Source of the DNA: Anaerosporomusa subterranea
GTDB taxonomy: Bacteria > Bacillota > Negativicutes > Sporomusales > Acetonemataceae
Assembly (NCBI RefSeq): GCF_001611555.1
Contig: NZ_LSGP01000013.1
Span: 62,001 to 126,000, forward strand
Direction: 5' to 3'
DNA: 64,000 nt
The notes below the pieces were generated by a model. The model saw only the letters and a program-made list of their open reading frames with translations, had not been told where the DNA came from and made no database searches. Positions within the stretch are counted from its first letter, which is position 1. The number at the start of each line of letters is the position of its first letter. This document shows positions 9,476-19,195 of this stretch, piece by piece. The position numbers and the translations under genes were made by a program.

Positions 9476-10648
9476 ATGGAGCACTTAAAAGCTCTGCTGG
9501 AAGCGAATTTGCCGCAGATCATCGAGATGCGGCGGTATTTTCATACGTACCCGGAACTTTCTGGTCAAGAATTTAACACCCAGCGTAAAATCATCGCCGA
9601 ACTGGAGAGTCTCGGCTTAGATCCGCGGGAAGCGGCTGGCACCGGCGTTATTGTCGACATCATAGGTGAAGGCAAGGGGCCAATGGTGGCTGTCCGTGCC
9701 GATATTGATGCATTGCCGGTGCAGGACGAGATTGACAAACCGTACCGATCGCAAAACCATGGTGTTTGCCATTCCTGCGGCCATGATGGGCACATTGCCA
9801 TGGTGCTCGGGCTAGCTCGGATCTTGTCCACGTTAAAGGGAGAACTTAAGGGAACGGTCAGACTTATCTTTCAACCAAGTGAAGAACGCTTTCCCGGCGG
9901 CGCCGTGGCCATGGTGGAAGAGGGTGCGCTCCAGGGTGTGTCGGCCATTATCGGTGGCCACTTGTGGCAGCCGATTCCTGTTGGCACGGTTGGGGTAACC
10001 GGTGGCAAATTAATGGCCTCGCCGGATGAATTTGTTATCACCATCAGAGGTAAGGGCGGCCATGGATCAATGCCCCACCAGACGGTTGATTCACTATTAA
10101 CCGGGGCGCAGTTGGTCACGGCTCTCAATACAATTATCAGCCGCAATGTGAATCCGATGGAGCCTGCGGCCTTGTCGATCGGGATGTTCAAAGCTGGCGA
10201 GGTATTTAATATTATCCCAGACACCGCTGTGCTGAAGGGTACTGTCCGTACCTTTGATCAGTCGCTGCGGGCCAGTATCTTTGACCGGATTGAAACGATC
10301 ACTAAAGGCATTTGCCTGTCGGCCGGCGCCAAATATCGCATTGACCGTCGCTACGGTTTTCCACCGGTTGTTAACCACCAGGGTGTGGCTCGGGTGCTTG
10401 GCGAAGCGGCGCGGGAAACGCTGGGCGAGCACGGTGTCATCGAGGCTGAACCAGTGATGGTAGGGGAAGACTTCTCAGTATATCTTGGCGAGATTCCTGG
10501 CTGCTTTGCGTTTATCGGTTGCGGCAATGAAGAGACGGGGATTGTCTATCCGCATCACCATCCCCGGTTTGACCTGGATGAACGGGCTCTAGGATATGGT
10601 ACAGAGCTATTTTGCCGGGCTGCGATCCGCTTATTGGACACGAAATAA
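9476..10648 (+). CDS. M20 family metal-dependent amidohydrolase
   Basis: The 390-residue product is an M20D peptidase/amidohydrolase (hippurate/N-acyl amino acid/IAA-amino acid hydrolase type). Seen motifs: RRYFHTYPELSGQE, RADIDALPV, the metal-binding CGHDGH (Cys101, His103, His106), QPSEE and the lid-domain GGHGSMPH. I start at ATG 9476 because AGGGGG (9461-9466) is nine bases upstream; in-frame TTG 9431 and ATG 9440 have no such site. Together with the symporter directly downstream it probably imports and deacylates an N-acyl compound; the substrate is unknown. Confidence 0.88.
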   Translation: MEHLKALLEANLPQIIEMRRYFHTYPELSGQEFNTQRKIIAELESLGLDPREAAGTGVIVDIIGEGKGPMVAVRADIDALPVQDEIDKPYRSQNHGVCHSCGHDGHIAMVLGLARILSTLKGELKGTVRLIFQPSEERFPGGAVAMVEEGALQGVSAIIGGHLWQPIPVGTVGVTGGKLMASPDEFVITIRGKGGHGSMPHQTVDSLLTGAQLVTALNTIISRNVNPMEPAALSIGMFKAGEVFNIIPDTAVLKGTVRTFDQSLRASIFDRIETITKGICLSAGAKYRIDRRYGFPPVVNHQGVARVLGEAARETLGEHGVIEAEPVMVGEDFSVYLGEIPGCFAFIGCGNEETGIVYPHHHPRFDLDERALGYGTELFCRAAIRLLDTK

Positions 10649-10681
10649 GTCGTACAGTAATACCGGAAACAGGTGATAGTG

Positions 10682-12094
10682 ATGCAGCTTTCCACTGCAC
10701 ATATGATTAGTCTGGCGCTCACTCTATTAATTGTGACTGCCGTCGGCATCGCGGCGGCGCGAAAAGTTAAAAATGCTGACGATTTTACGGTTGGCGGTAA
10801 ATCCTCAGGATCAGTGCTGGTGGCAGGAACGATTATTGGCACAATTGTCGGCGGATCAGCCACAATTGGCACGGCACAACTAGCGTTTGTCTTTGGGCTG
10901 TCTGCTTGGTGGTTTACATTAGGCGCCGGTTTGGCGCTAGTGGTTATGGCGCTTTATTACGCCAAGCCACTGCGGTCCAGCGGTCTGCAGACGATTCCCC
11001 AGTTTCTTGTCGTTCATTTTGGTAGTGCGGCAGGGCCGATCGCTAGCGCCGCTTCGTCACTGGGAATTTTCTTTAGCGTGGTCTCTAACCTTTTGTCCGC
11101 TACGCCACTAGCGGCGGCTATCTTCGGTTTAGGTTCAGGACAGGCGTTAATTCTGGTCGTGTTTTTGATTATTGCCTATGTTCTGTTTGGCGGCGTTTGG
11201 GGAACCGGTTTAGTCGGCGTTCTCAAAACCGGTCTGATGTTTCTTGCCTTAGGCGGCGTTTTTGTCGCAGCTTATACGGGTATGGGCGGTTGGAGTGGGT
11301 ATCAGGCAGCCTTGCCGCCATTCCCTTGGTTTAGTTTATTCGGACGCGGCGCCTGGGTTGATGCGGCCAGTGGACTGTCGCTAATTGTTGGCACTCTTAC
11401 TACGCAGACGTATATTCAGGCCATATATGCGGCGAAGAATGAGAAGGCGGCTAGAAATGGCGCGTTACTGGCTGCGCTGGTTACCTTGCCGACCGGTATT
11501 CCGGCTGTCATGGCCGGTATGTATATGAGGGTCCATTACCCTGACATTGCACCGATTGATGCCCTGCCACAGTTCATTCTCAGCCAACTGTCTCCCTGGT
11601 TGGGCGGCATTGCTCTAGCCACCTTACTGCTGGCGTCAATTGGTTCGGCGGCTGGGCTGGCCCTGGGGGTTAGCGCCATGCTGTCGCGAGATATTTTAGC
11701 TGCTCGCTGGCAATTTAGCGACAGAGCCCTGCTCAAGGTTAACCGATTGGCTGTGTTTGGCGTCACTCTCTGCGCTGCCATATTTTGTTTAGGCAATCTG
11801 CAGTCATTAGTGCTGGAGTGGAATTTTCTTTCGATGGGTCTGCGGGGGGCTGGAATTTTCTTGCCACTGACGCTAGCGATTTTTCTTCCCGGTCGAGTTT
11901 GCGGTCAGGCTGCAGTCACGTCTATGGTCGCGGGTGTTGGTGTTGACCTAGGTTGGAAGATATTTTTTCCTACACTCTTTGATCCTCTCTATGCCGGACT
12001 GCTGGCTAGCCTGGCTGCACTGTTAGTTACGCAACTTGCGTTAAAAGGACGAACCTGCAATACTGCCGATCTGGGCAGCGAGAAACAGCAATAG
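10682..12094 (+). CDS. sodium:solute symporter (SSS family)
   Basis: A 470-residue, highly hydrophobic protein with about 13 membrane segments and the SSS hallmark opening ADDFTVGGKSSG. It has a GTIIGTIVGGSATIGTAQ segment typical of the Na+-binding TM1 region. ATG 10682 lies five bases after AGGTGA; upstream in-frame GTG codons at 10673 and 10679 are alternatives. It follows the M20 amidohydrolase by 33 bases, so the two are likely an uptake-hydrolysis pair. Confidence 0.87.
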   Translation: MQLSTAHMISLALTLLIVTAVGIAAARKVKNADDFTVGGKSSGSVLVAGTIIGTIVGGSATIGTAQLAFVFGLSAWWFTLGAGLALVVMALYYAKPLRSSGLQTIPQFLVVHFGSAAGPIASAASSLGIFFSVVSNLLSATPLAAAIFGLGSGQALILVVFLIIAYVLFGGVWGTGLVGVLKTGLMFLALGGVFVAAYTGMGGWSGYQAALPPFPWFSLFGRGAWVDAASGLSLIVGTLTTQTYIQAIYAAKNEKAARNGALLAALVTLPTGIPAVMAGMYMRVHYPDIAPIDALPQFILSQLSPWLGGIALATLLLASIGSAAGLALGVSAMLSRDILAARWQFSDRALLKVNRLAVFGVTLCAAIFCLGNLQSLVLEWNFLSMGLRGAGIFLPLTLAIFLPGRVCGQAAVTSMVAGVGVDLGWKIFFPTLFDPLYAGLLASLAALLVTQLALKGRTCNTADLGSEKQQ

Positions 12095-12112
12095 CCGGGA
12101 GGAGGCTGCGCA

Positions 12113-12394
12113 ATGACGGTAATCATTTGCCGTATCGAACTATTTATTGCTTCAGCGCAATCGTTAAAGGATAAGCGACAAGTGGTCAAAAGCCTGATTG
12201 GACGAATCCGGGCGAAAGCCAATGCTTCTGTGGCTGAGGTCGATTTTCATGAACTTTGGCAGCGTGCCGCCGTTGGCGTGGCAATGGTAGGAACTGATTC
12301 AACAGTACTAGAGGGACAAATCAATCTCATTCGCCGCTTGGCTGACGATTCGGAAAACGCCGAGGTCGTCGCATTTGACATAGAGTATGTTTGA
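12113..12394 (+). CDS. DUF503 family protein
   Basis: A 93-residue protein matching DUF503 (YlxP-like): it opens with a beta strand ICRIELFIASAQSLKDKR and continues VKSLIGRIRAK. The biochemical role of the family is not established, although members often sit beside translation or RNA genes, as here before trmL. GGGAGGAGG (12097-12105) precedes ATG 12113. Confidence 0.85.
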   Translation: MTVIICRIELFIASAQSLKDKRQVVKSLIGRIRAKANASVAEVDFHELWQRAAVGVAMVGTDSTVLEGQINLIRRLADDSENAEVVAFDIEYV

Positions 12395-12441
12395 GGAAAT
12401 ACAGAAAACTAAACTTCTTTCTAAGGGCAGGTAAGACAGCT

Positions 12442-12900
12442 ATGCATATCGTTTTAGTTGAACCCGAGATTCCCGGTAACACCGGCAATATTGCTCGCCT
12501 CTGCGCCGCTACAGGCGTTGAACTGCACTTGGTCCGTCCGTTAGGCTTTTCGACTGATGATCGGTATTTGAAACGCGCCGGCTTAGACTATTGGCACTTG
12601 CTCAAGCTCCATTACCATGATAGTTTTGCCGAAGTGCAACAGGCCTACCCGGATCGCCGCTTCTACTACAATACGACTAAGGCTCACAAACATTATGCCG
12701 CAGTCGCCTATGGGCAGGAGGATATGCTGGTGTTTGGCAAGGAGACTGCCGGATTGCCAGAGAGTTTGCTGGCAGCAAATCGGGAATACTGTATCCGGAT
12801 ACCAATGATCGAAGACGCGCGGTCGCTGAACCTATCTAACGCAGTCGCTATCGTCGTGTATGAAGCGTTGCGGCAAAATGGTTTCGTTGGTCTAAAATAA
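12442..12900 (+). CDS. trmL: tRNA (cytidine(34)-2'-O)-methyltransferase
   Basis: A 152-residue SPOUT-class methyltransferase that 2'-O-methylates the wobble base of leucine tRNAs using SAM. Diagnostic segments: VLVEPEIPGNTGNIAR at the N-terminus, FGKETAGLP, IRIPM and the knot segment SLNLSNAVAIVVYEA. The frame extends upstream to 12391, but family members begin at MHIVLVEP, so ATG 12442 is preferred. A weak GGCAGG site precedes it. Confidence 0.92.
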   Translation: MHIVLVEPEIPGNTGNIARLCAATGVELHLVRPLGFSTDDRYLKRAGLDYWHLLKLHYHDSFAEVQQAYPDRRFYYNTTKAHKHYAAVAYGQEDMLVFGKETAGLPESLLAANREYCIRIPMIEDARSLNLSNAVAIVVYEALRQNGFVGLK

Positions 12901-12925
12901 GTCAGACAAGAAAGGATGAATCGAT

Positions 12926-13792
12926 ATCGAGAAAGTCAAACAGGCGAGATTTGGCACAGGCGGTAATCCTGACGACTTTTATGCAGAAGGATTCAAGGAA
13001 TCGATTGACATGCCAGGCTGGCTTAGTCGCCGTTTCCTTACCGCCTATGAATATCAATGCAGTCGCGGTGTCCATGTTGGTGAGAAAACCGCCAGAGCGA
13101 TTGGTCAGGCGGCTGCTGCAAGCGATGTGGCTCTTAGTGTACATGCGCCTTACTATATCAATCTGGCGACTGAAGACGCCGCTATTGCGGAGAAAACCAT
13201 CAACCATATTATTAAATCACTAACAGTTGCCAGCTGGCTGGGAGCCGTCAGAGTGGTGTTTCATAGCGGATCGCCGGGAACCGAACGTAGCGCCGCGCTC
13301 GAACGGGCCAAGCGTCTGTTCGCGCAGGTATTGGAGGAAGCTGCCCGCCTTGGGCTTGATGCCAGTGTCTTGTCGCCGGAAACCATGGGCAAAAAAAATC
13401 AGCTTGGCAATCTGGCCGAAGTGATTGAGTTGTGCAAACTACAGGAAGGAATGATTCCTACTGTGGACTTTGGTCACATGCACGCTGTAACTTGTGGTGG
13501 CTATACGGAAAAAGATGAGTTTGCCGCTGTATTTGAAACCATTGGCGACAAATTGAACGCTAAGGCGGCTGAGTGCCTGCACATTCATTTCAGCCGCATC
13601 GAGTTCACCAAAGCGGGTGAACGGCGGCATTGGACGTTTTCTGACCCCTTTGGGCCGCCACACGAGCCGCTTCTTGACTATATCGCGGCCAACCGATTAA
13701 CACCGACGATTATTTGTGAGTCAGCCGGAACCCAGGCAATTGACGCCAAACTGATGGCTGATTACTACCGACTCGCCTTAACTAAATCATAG
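12926..13792 (+). CDS. deoxyribonuclease IV / AP-endonuclease family 2-like TIM barrel, non-canonical start
   Basis: A TIM-barrel phosphodiesterase of the Nfo/AP endonuclease 2 type with HAPYYINLA, VVFHSGS, LSPETMGKK, VDFGHMHA and LHIHFSR, which hold the metal-binding His/Glu/Asp residues. ATG 13010 is the first ordinary start codon, but the frame is open back to 12920 and encodes a family-typical N-terminus with ARFGTGGNP. No ATG, GTG or TTG exists in that stretch; ATC 12926, ten bases after AAAGGA, is the best-placed candidate. An ATG at 12916 is in another frame and stops after 16 codons, so a small frameshift is the alternative. Confidence 0.75.
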   Translation: MEKVKQARFGTGGNPDDFYAEGFKESIDMPGWLSRRFLTAYEYQCSRGVHVGEKTARAIGQAAAASDVALSVHAPYYINLATEDAAIAEKTINHIIKSLTVASWLGAVRVVFHSGSPGTERSAALERAKRLFAQVLEEAARLGLDASVLSPETMGKKNQLGNLAEVIELCKLQEGMIPTVDFGHMHAVTCGGYTEKDEFAAVFETIGDKLNAKAAECLHIHFSRIEFTKAGERRHWTFSDPFGPPHEPLLDYIAANRLTPTIICESAGTQAIDAKLMADYYRLALTKS

Positions 13793-13833
13793 GACAACCC
13801 CAAAAAGAATATAGTGAAAGGGATTGGGAGATA

Positions 13834-14187
13834 ATGATGAATATTCATGATAAAGCCCATGACTTGGCCAGAAGCCTGCAACAATCGCCGGAGTATCAGG
13901 CTTTTTTAACGGAAAAAAGAAAAGTAGAAGCAGACAGTCAAGCAAAAAAAATGGTCAAAGACTTTCTGGTTAAGAAACTAGAAATCGAGTATGACGCGAT
14001 GGCCGGTAAAGCTGACGACAAGGCTAAACTGGAGAACCTGCAGCGCATGTTCGACGTCTTGAGCGCAAATGCCACAGCCAGAGATTTTTTGCATGCCCAA
14101 ATGCGCTTTCAACAACTGATGGGCGATGTGTACAAAATTATCGGCGATTCAGTCGCAGAAGGATTGGATTTTCTTGCAAAAGAATGA
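13834..14187 (+). CDS. YlbF/YmcA family protein
   Basis: A 117-residue all-helical protein (HDKAHDLARSLQQSPEYQAF) of the YlbF family (Com_YlbF). In Bacillus, YlbF, YmcA and YaaT form a complex affecting RNase Y-dependent RNA maturation, competence and sporulation. ATG 13834 or the adjacent ATG 13837 follows GGGAG. Its 3' end overlaps the probable start of murB by 14 bases. Confidence 0.82.
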   Translation: MMNIHDKAHDLARSLQQSPEYQAFLTEKRKVEADSQAKKMVKDFLVKKLEIEYDAMAGKADDKAKLENLQRMFDVLSANATARDFLHAQMRFQQLMGDVYKIIGDSVAEGLDFLAKE

Positions 14188-15100
14188 ACAAACCGCTTTC
14201 TTCGAGAAGCTATCAATAATTATTTCTGACCCGGAGCGAGTGCTTCGCGATGAACCCATGGTCAACCATACGACCTTTCGCATAGGCGGACCAGCTGACT
14301 GGCTTGTCTTACCTGCATCTGTAGAGGAAATAACAGCTGTGCTGGCTGTAGCAAAGGCTGCAGCTGTACCTGTTACTGTACTGGGCCGGGGTTCCAATGT
14401 ATTAGTTTCCGATAAAGGCATTCGCGGCTTGGTTCTACGCTTAGGTAAGCACATGAGCCGTATCCGCCATGAAGGGACAACACTATTTGCCGGTGCAGGC
14501 GCATCGCTTGGCGACGTGTCTCGTTATGCAGCTAAACTTAGCTTGACCGGATTGGAATTTGCCATTGGCATTCCAGGTACGATTGGCGGCGCGGTATTTA
14601 TGAACGCAGGCGCTTATGAAGGCGAAATGCGTCAAGTGGTCAGCGCTGTAACCGCCATCTGCCCGGACGGCGGATTGGCGAGATATTGCGGTGAAGCACT
14701 GGCGTTTAGTTATCGTCATAGCGTATTTTCTGATAATAAGTGCCTCATTTGTGAAGTCGAGCTGCAACTGACACCTGGAGACGAGACAGCTATTCGCGCC
14801 AAAATGGATGAATGTACCTTTCGGCGCAATTCAAAGCAACCGGTTGAACTGCCTAGCGCCGGTAGTGTGTTTAAACGACCGCCCGGCTATTACGCCGGTA
14901 CCTTGATCGAACAAACCGGGTTAAAGGGTCTAACTGTCGGCGGCGCTCAAGTGTCAGAGAAACATGCAGGCTTTATCGTCAATATCGGTGGAGCAACTGC
15001 TAGCGATGTGATGAATCTGATCCGGGAAGTGCAAAGTCGAGTATATGAAAAATTTTCAGTCAGACTAGAACCCGAGGTTCGTCAGATTGGCGAGCCATAG
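14174..15100 (+). CDS. murB: UDP-N-acetylenolpyruvoylglucosamine reductase
   Basis: A 308-residue FAD flavoenzyme that reduces UDP-GlcNAc-enolpyruvate to UDP-MurNAc for peptidoglycan synthesis. Visible are the FAD_binding_4 segment VLGRGSNVLVSDKGIRGLV, the GIPGTIGGAVFMNAGAYEGE loop and the C-terminal catalytic SAGSVFKRP. I choose TTG 14174, about ten bases after AGAAGGA and overlapping ylbF; an ATG at 14126 would give an unusually long N-terminus. Confidence 0.93.
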   Translation: MQKNEQTAFFEKLSIIISDPERVLRDEPMVNHTTFRIGGPADWLVLPASVEEITAVLAVAKAAAVPVTVLGRGSNVLVSDKGIRGLVLRLGKHMSRIRHEGTTLFAGAGASLGDVSRYAAKLSLTGLEFAIGIPGTIGGAVFMNAGAYEGEMRQVVSAVTAICPDGGLARYCGEALAFSYRHSVFSDNKCLICEVELQLTPGDETAIRAKMDECTFRRNSKQPVELPSAGSVFKRPPGYYAGTLIEQTGLKGLTVGGAQVSEKHAGFIVNIGGATASDVMNLIREVQSRVYEKFSVRLEPEVRQIGEP

Positions 15101-15104
15101 TACC

Positions 15105-15131
15105 TTGACCACATTATATTTTAGGTATTAT
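15105..15131 (+). promoter_or_regulatory. possible sigma-A promoter in the murB-downstream gap
   Basis: TTGACC (15105-15110) and TATTAT (15126-15131) are spaced only 15 bases, so this is a weak candidate. It would serve the metallo-beta-lactamase gene at 15337. I see nothing else convincing in the 236-base gap; a short frame at 15087-15335 has no family-like sequence. Confidence 0.3.
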
Positions 15132-15336
15132 GACGGCAAAAGTTCCAAATTGCTGCGTCATCGCCTCCTAGCAGACCCCTTCCAGTATGCGTCGTCGGCT
15201 CTTCCTTGCACTTTGAAATTTTTGCTCGCCCTAAAACTAAGATCTAACATGGTCAAGGTACTAGGCAGGAGTTTGCAGCAATCACTTCGAACTAATTACA
15301 ATAGGGGCACTCAACGTTATCAGTGGGGGTGTTGAT

Positions 15337-16945
15337 ATGCATTTAACCTTTTTAGGCGCAGCGATGATGGTAACAGGTTCTTCCTATTTGTTAGAGGCGA
15401 ATGGACGCAAGGTCTTAATCGATTGCGGCATGTTCCAGGGGGGGGCGTGTCATTAGTGAACTAAACCGTCGGCCGTTTGCTTATCAACCGGCTGAGCTAG
15501 ACTGTGTATTATTGACCCATGCACACATCGACCATAGCGGACTGTTGCCGCGGCTGTGCAATGAAGGCTTTCGCGGCCCGATTTATACCAGTAAGGTAAC
15601 AACCGAATTGTCGAAGATTATGCTGCCTGACAGCGCGCATATCCAGGAAGTCGATAGCGAGATAATGAACCGCAAAGGCAAGCGCGCTGGCCGCGATGTG
15701 GTCAAGCCGTTGTATACGGTGGATGATGCGTATAGCTGTCTAAAACAATTCTCGTCGGTAAAATTTGGTAGCGAGATTGATGTCGTTCCCGGCATTAAGG
15801 CACGGTTTCGCAATGCCGGTCATATTCTCGGTTCAGCAGTTATCGAAGTTTGGGTTGAAGAAAACAGCACGACAACAAAACTCGTTTTTTCCGGTGATTT
15901 AGGACAACCCAACCAGCCGATTATTAAAGACCCGGACATCATCGAAGACGCGGATTACATCATCGTCGAGTCAACCTATGGTGATCGTCTGCATGATAGC
16001 AGTGAAAAAGAAGACGTGCTGGCCAAAGTAATCAATGATACTGTCAGTCGCGGCGGCAATGTCGTTATTCCTGCCTTTGCGGTTGGCAGAACCCAGACGC
16101 TGCTTTATTACATACGCAATCTGCTCAAGGATAAAAAGATTCCTTCTGTGCCGGTTATTATTGACAGTCCGATGGCGATCTCGGCTACTGATGTCTTTTT
16201 GCACCATCCTGAGGAATATGACTCAGAAGCCAAGAGCATCATCCAAGATGAAAAAGAGAATCCAATTTCGATGCCGAATCTCCATTTTGCCAAATCACTG
16301 GATGAGTCAAAGGCGATCAACTTTATGGAGGAGCCGTCGATCATTATTTCGGCCAGCGGTATGGCTGACGCCGGACGCATCCTGCATCATCTAAAGCATA
16401 ACCTTTGGCGCCCGGAAGCCAGCGTGGTATTGGTTGGCTACCAAGCGCAGGGAAGCATGGGGCGGCGCCTGCTGGAGGGAATCAAACGGGTACGCATCAT
16501 GGGTGAGCAGATTCGCGTCAACGCCGAAATTCATAACCTGGATGGCTTTTCGGCGCATGCGGATAAAGATCAACTGCTTGCCTGGCTGTCAGGCTTCAAA
16601 AAGAAGCCGACCGCAATGTTCATTATCCATGGTGAGCAAGAAATGTCTATTCCATTTGCAAAAACGATTAAAGAAAAGTTTGGTGTGTCAGCGTATGTGC
16701 CGCAATTTGGCGATTCCATCGCCATCGACGGCCCAGAATGGACAGTGAAGGAATCTGACATTGTTATCGTCGATCCGTCACTCAGGCGAATGAATGATTA
16801 TTTGCGTGAAATCGAACAACAATATAAAGACTATAAACAAAAAATTGAACAGAAAGTGCAAACCGATAGCACGTCAGCCGCTGATTTAGTCCGTCGGCTT
16901 GAACGATTAGAACGCTTTATCCGCAGCGCTATCGACGAATTATAA
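15337..16945 (+). pseudogene. MBL-fold RNA-processing exonuclease (COG1236-like), frameshifted in a G8 run
   Basis: ATG 15337 follows GGGGGTG and encodes the expected N-terminus with [10 protein letters not shown], then runs into TAG after the run of eight G at 15438-15445. Removing one G restores the frame ([10 protein letters not shown]) and joins it to a long downstream frame. That frame has the metal-binding motif THAHIDHSG, the beta-CASP segment and the RMMBL segment SGMADAGRI...GYQAQGSMGRR. The intact protein would be 535 residues, normal for beta-CASP RNA-processing nucleases. The lesion could be a sequencing or assembly error, true inactivation or phase variation; the downstream part shows no decay, favouring error or a recent event. 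Confidence 0.82.
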
Positions 16946-16959
16946 ATGAAATACGACAG

Positions 16960-16987
16960 TGCCCCGGTCGAACCGGGGCATTTTTTT
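16960..16987 (+). terminator. Rho-independent terminator after the MBL gene
   Basis: A perfect 9-bp TGCCCCGGT/ACCGGGGCA stem with a 3-base loop is followed by seven T. Confidence 0.95.
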
Positions 16988-17027
16988 GCGTTATTCGACA
17001 AATACTACCTCTATGTCATTACTTTTA

Positions 17028-17056
17028 TTGACATTTTTTCGCAGCTGTAATATAGT
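17028..17056 (+). promoter_or_regulatory. sigma-A promoter of typA
   Basis: TTGACA (17028-17033), a 17-base spacer and TATAGT (17051-17056) lie 56 bases before the typA start, immediately downstream of a terminator. Confidence 0.85.
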
Positions 17057-17111
17057 AATTAGTACGGCCTTAAAAGAGAAGTTCTGCTTGGCCATATTTA
17101 GGAGGAACGAT

Positions 17112-18929
17112 ATGAAACGCGACGATATACGCAATGTGGCCATCATCGCCCACGTTGACCATGGCAAAACCACGCTGGTTGACGCTATGCTTAGGCAGAG
17201 CAACATTTTCCGCAGCAACGAGCAAGTGGCCGAACGGGTCATGGACTCCAACGATTTAGAACGGGAACGCGGAATCACCATCTTGTCAAAAAACACAGCG
17301 GTCATGCATAATGGCAAGAAAATTAATATTGTCGACACTCCGGGCCACGCCGACTTTGGCGGTGAAGTGGAGCGGGTGTTGAACATGGTCGACGGCGTGC
17401 TGCTGTTAGTAGATGCCTTCGAAGGACCGATGCCGCAGACCAAATATGTTTTGCGCAAAGCATTAGCGCAGAACCTGCAGCCGATTGTGGTAATCAACAA
17501 AATTGACCGTCCTGACCAACGTGTCGATGATGTGCTTGACGAAGTATTAGAGTTATTCATGGAACTCGAAGCCAATGACCAACAGCTGGATTTCCCGGTT
17601 ATCTACGCCACAGCTCGCGATGGAATCGCCAAACTGTCGATGGATGACGAAAGTGACAATCTGGAGCCGCTGTTTAATATGTTGGTTGAGACCATTCCTG
17701 CACCTGACGGCTCGCTGGACGGCCCGCTGCAGATCATGGTCACTACCCTTGATTATGATGATTATGTAGGACGCATTGCCATTGGTCGGATTGTTCGTGG
17801 ACGCGTGCAAAGTGGACAAAACGTTGTTATTGCCAATGGCGATAGCATGAATAAGGCAAAAATCAGCCGCTTGTATACGTACGAAGGTCTTAAACGGACT
17901 GAAGTAAAAGAAGCTATGATGGGCGATATCGTTGCCATCACCGGACTGAGTGATGCCAACATTGGCGATACGGTGGCTGATCCTGACCAACCGGAAGCGC
18001 TGCCAACAATTAAAATTGACGAACCAACTCTGTCGATGATCTTCTCGGTTAACAATAGCCCGTTCGCCGGTAAAGAGGGCCAGTTTGTCACCTCACGTCA
18101 TTTGCGCGATCGGTTGTTCCGCGAAGTCGAGACCAACGTCAGCCTGCGGGTAGCTGAGGCTGGTGGCCCGGATGCATATGAAGTCTGCGGTCGCGGCGAG
18201 CTGCATCTGGCAATTCTCATTGAAACCATGCGCCGTGAAGGTTTTGAGTTTCAAGTGGGTAAGCCCAAGGTTATCTTTAAACACATCAACGGCAAGCTCT
18301 GCGAACCAATGGAGTTTTTAACGATCGACGTACCCCAGGAATTTATGGGGCCAGTCATGGAAGGACTTGGCGCCAGAAGGGCCGAGCTTGTCAACATGAC
18401 TGAGCTGGCAGGTTATTTGCGGATGGAATTTATTATTCCGGCACGAGGTTTGATCGGTTTCCGTTCGGAATTGCTGACAAGCACTAAAGGTAATGGCATC
18501 ATGAACCATGTCTTCCACGGTCATGCGCCTTATAAAGGTGATATTCCTGGCCGCACCCGCGGTGCGCTGGTCGCCTTTGAGGCAGGTGAGACAACTGCTT
18601 ATGGCATCAACAGCGTCCAAGATCGTGGTGTTATGTTCATCTCTCCCGGGCAAGCAGTCTATGAAGGTATGATCATTGGCGAGAACGCCCGTGAATCGGA
18701 TATGGATATCAATCCCTGCAAGAAAAAGCATGTCACCAACATGCGCTCGAGCAACACAGAAGAAGCTGTTCGCCTGACTACGCCGCGTATCCACAGTCTA
18801 GAGCAGGCACTCGAATATATCAATGATGACGAACAGGTGGAAGTGACTCCTAAGAGTATTCGCCTGCGCAAAACAATTCTCGACCGCCATGCGCGCGGCA
18901 GGGATCGTAAGAACTCACAAGCCAATTAA
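17112..18929 (+). CDS. typA: translational GTPase TypA/BipA
   Basis: A 605-residue ribosome-associated GTPase with P-loop AHVDHGKTT (13-21), G3 [11 protein letters not shown] and G4 NKIDRP, then EF-G-like domains and the TypA C-terminal domain. It functions in ribosome assembly and stress adaptation. ATG 17112 follows AGGAGG; the longer in-frame extension to 16959 would run through the terminator and promoter. It is a single-gene unit with its own promoter and terminator. Confidence 0.95.
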   Translation: MKRDDIRNVAIIAHVDHGKTTLVDAMLRQSNIFRSNEQVAERVMDSNDLERERGITILSKNTAVMHNGKKINIVDTPGHADFGGEVERVLNMVDGVLLLVDAFEGPMPQTKYVLRKALAQNLQPIVVINKIDRPDQRVDDVLDEVLELFMELEANDQQLDFPVIYATARDGIAKLSMDDESDNLEPLFNMLVETIPAPDGSLDGPLQIMVTTLDYDDYVGRIAIGRIVRGRVQSGQNVVIANGDSMNKAKISRLYTYEGLKRTEVKEAMMGDIVAITGLSDANIGDTVADPDQPEALPTIKIDEPTLSMIFSVNNSPFAGKEGQFVTSRHLRDRLFREVETNVSLRVAEAGGPDAYEVCGRGELHLAILIETMRREGFEFQVGKPKVIFKHINGKLCEPMEFLTIDVPQEFMGPVMEGLGARRAELVNMTELAGYLRMEFIIPARGLIGFRSELLTSTKGNGIMNHVFHGHAPYKGDIPGRTRGALVAFEAGETTAYGINSVQDRGVMFISPGQAVYEGMIIGENARESDMDINPCKKKHVTNMRSSNTEEAVRLTTPRIHSLEQALEYINDDEQVEVTPKSIRLRKTILDRHARGRDRKNSQAN

Positions 18930-18931
18930 TC

Positions 18932-18966
18932 AAAAGCGGAATCACTGAGGTGGTTCCGCTTTTTTT
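18932..18966 (+). terminator. Rho-independent terminator of typA
   Basis: A 10-bp stem (18935-18944 with 18951-18960, one G-T pair), six-base loop and T-run follow typA closely. Confidence 0.92.
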
Positions 18967-18982
18967 GACGCATGTAAACATT

Positions 18983-19047
18983 AAAGGGAACGTGATTCAG
19001 CCGCGAAAACGCAAAAGGCGCTGCGCGCCTGCGCAAAGGGAACGTGA
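18983..19047 (+). repeat. pair of direct repeats AAAGGGAACGTGA
   Basis: The 13-base sequence occurs at 18983-18995 and 19035-19047, separated by a GC-rich palindromic stretch. A short GCATC/GATGC hairpin follows. These lie between typA and a small membrane-protein gene; function unknown. Confidence 0.5.
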
Positions 19048-19195
19048 AGATCGCATCAGCGATGCTAATGAATTTTAGCATACTACTGCCGCTAGGTTTC
19101 ATATGTAACGATGCTTTTTCTTATATCATGAGTTGGTGAAACCAGGCATATATAGGTAGAGAAAGTTCTCGCTCGACCTGCGAGGAGGGATTGTC

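Noticed and set aside
15087-15335. Open frame of 82 codons between murB and the MBL gene
   Set aside because: It overlaps the murB end, has no ribosome site and shows no protein-like pattern; treated as intergenic.
17553-17990. Long minus-strand frames inside typA (also inside dnaE, hcp and lepA)
   Set aside because: These are antisense shadows produced by the codon bias of highly conserved genes; none has a recognisable domain or ribosome site.
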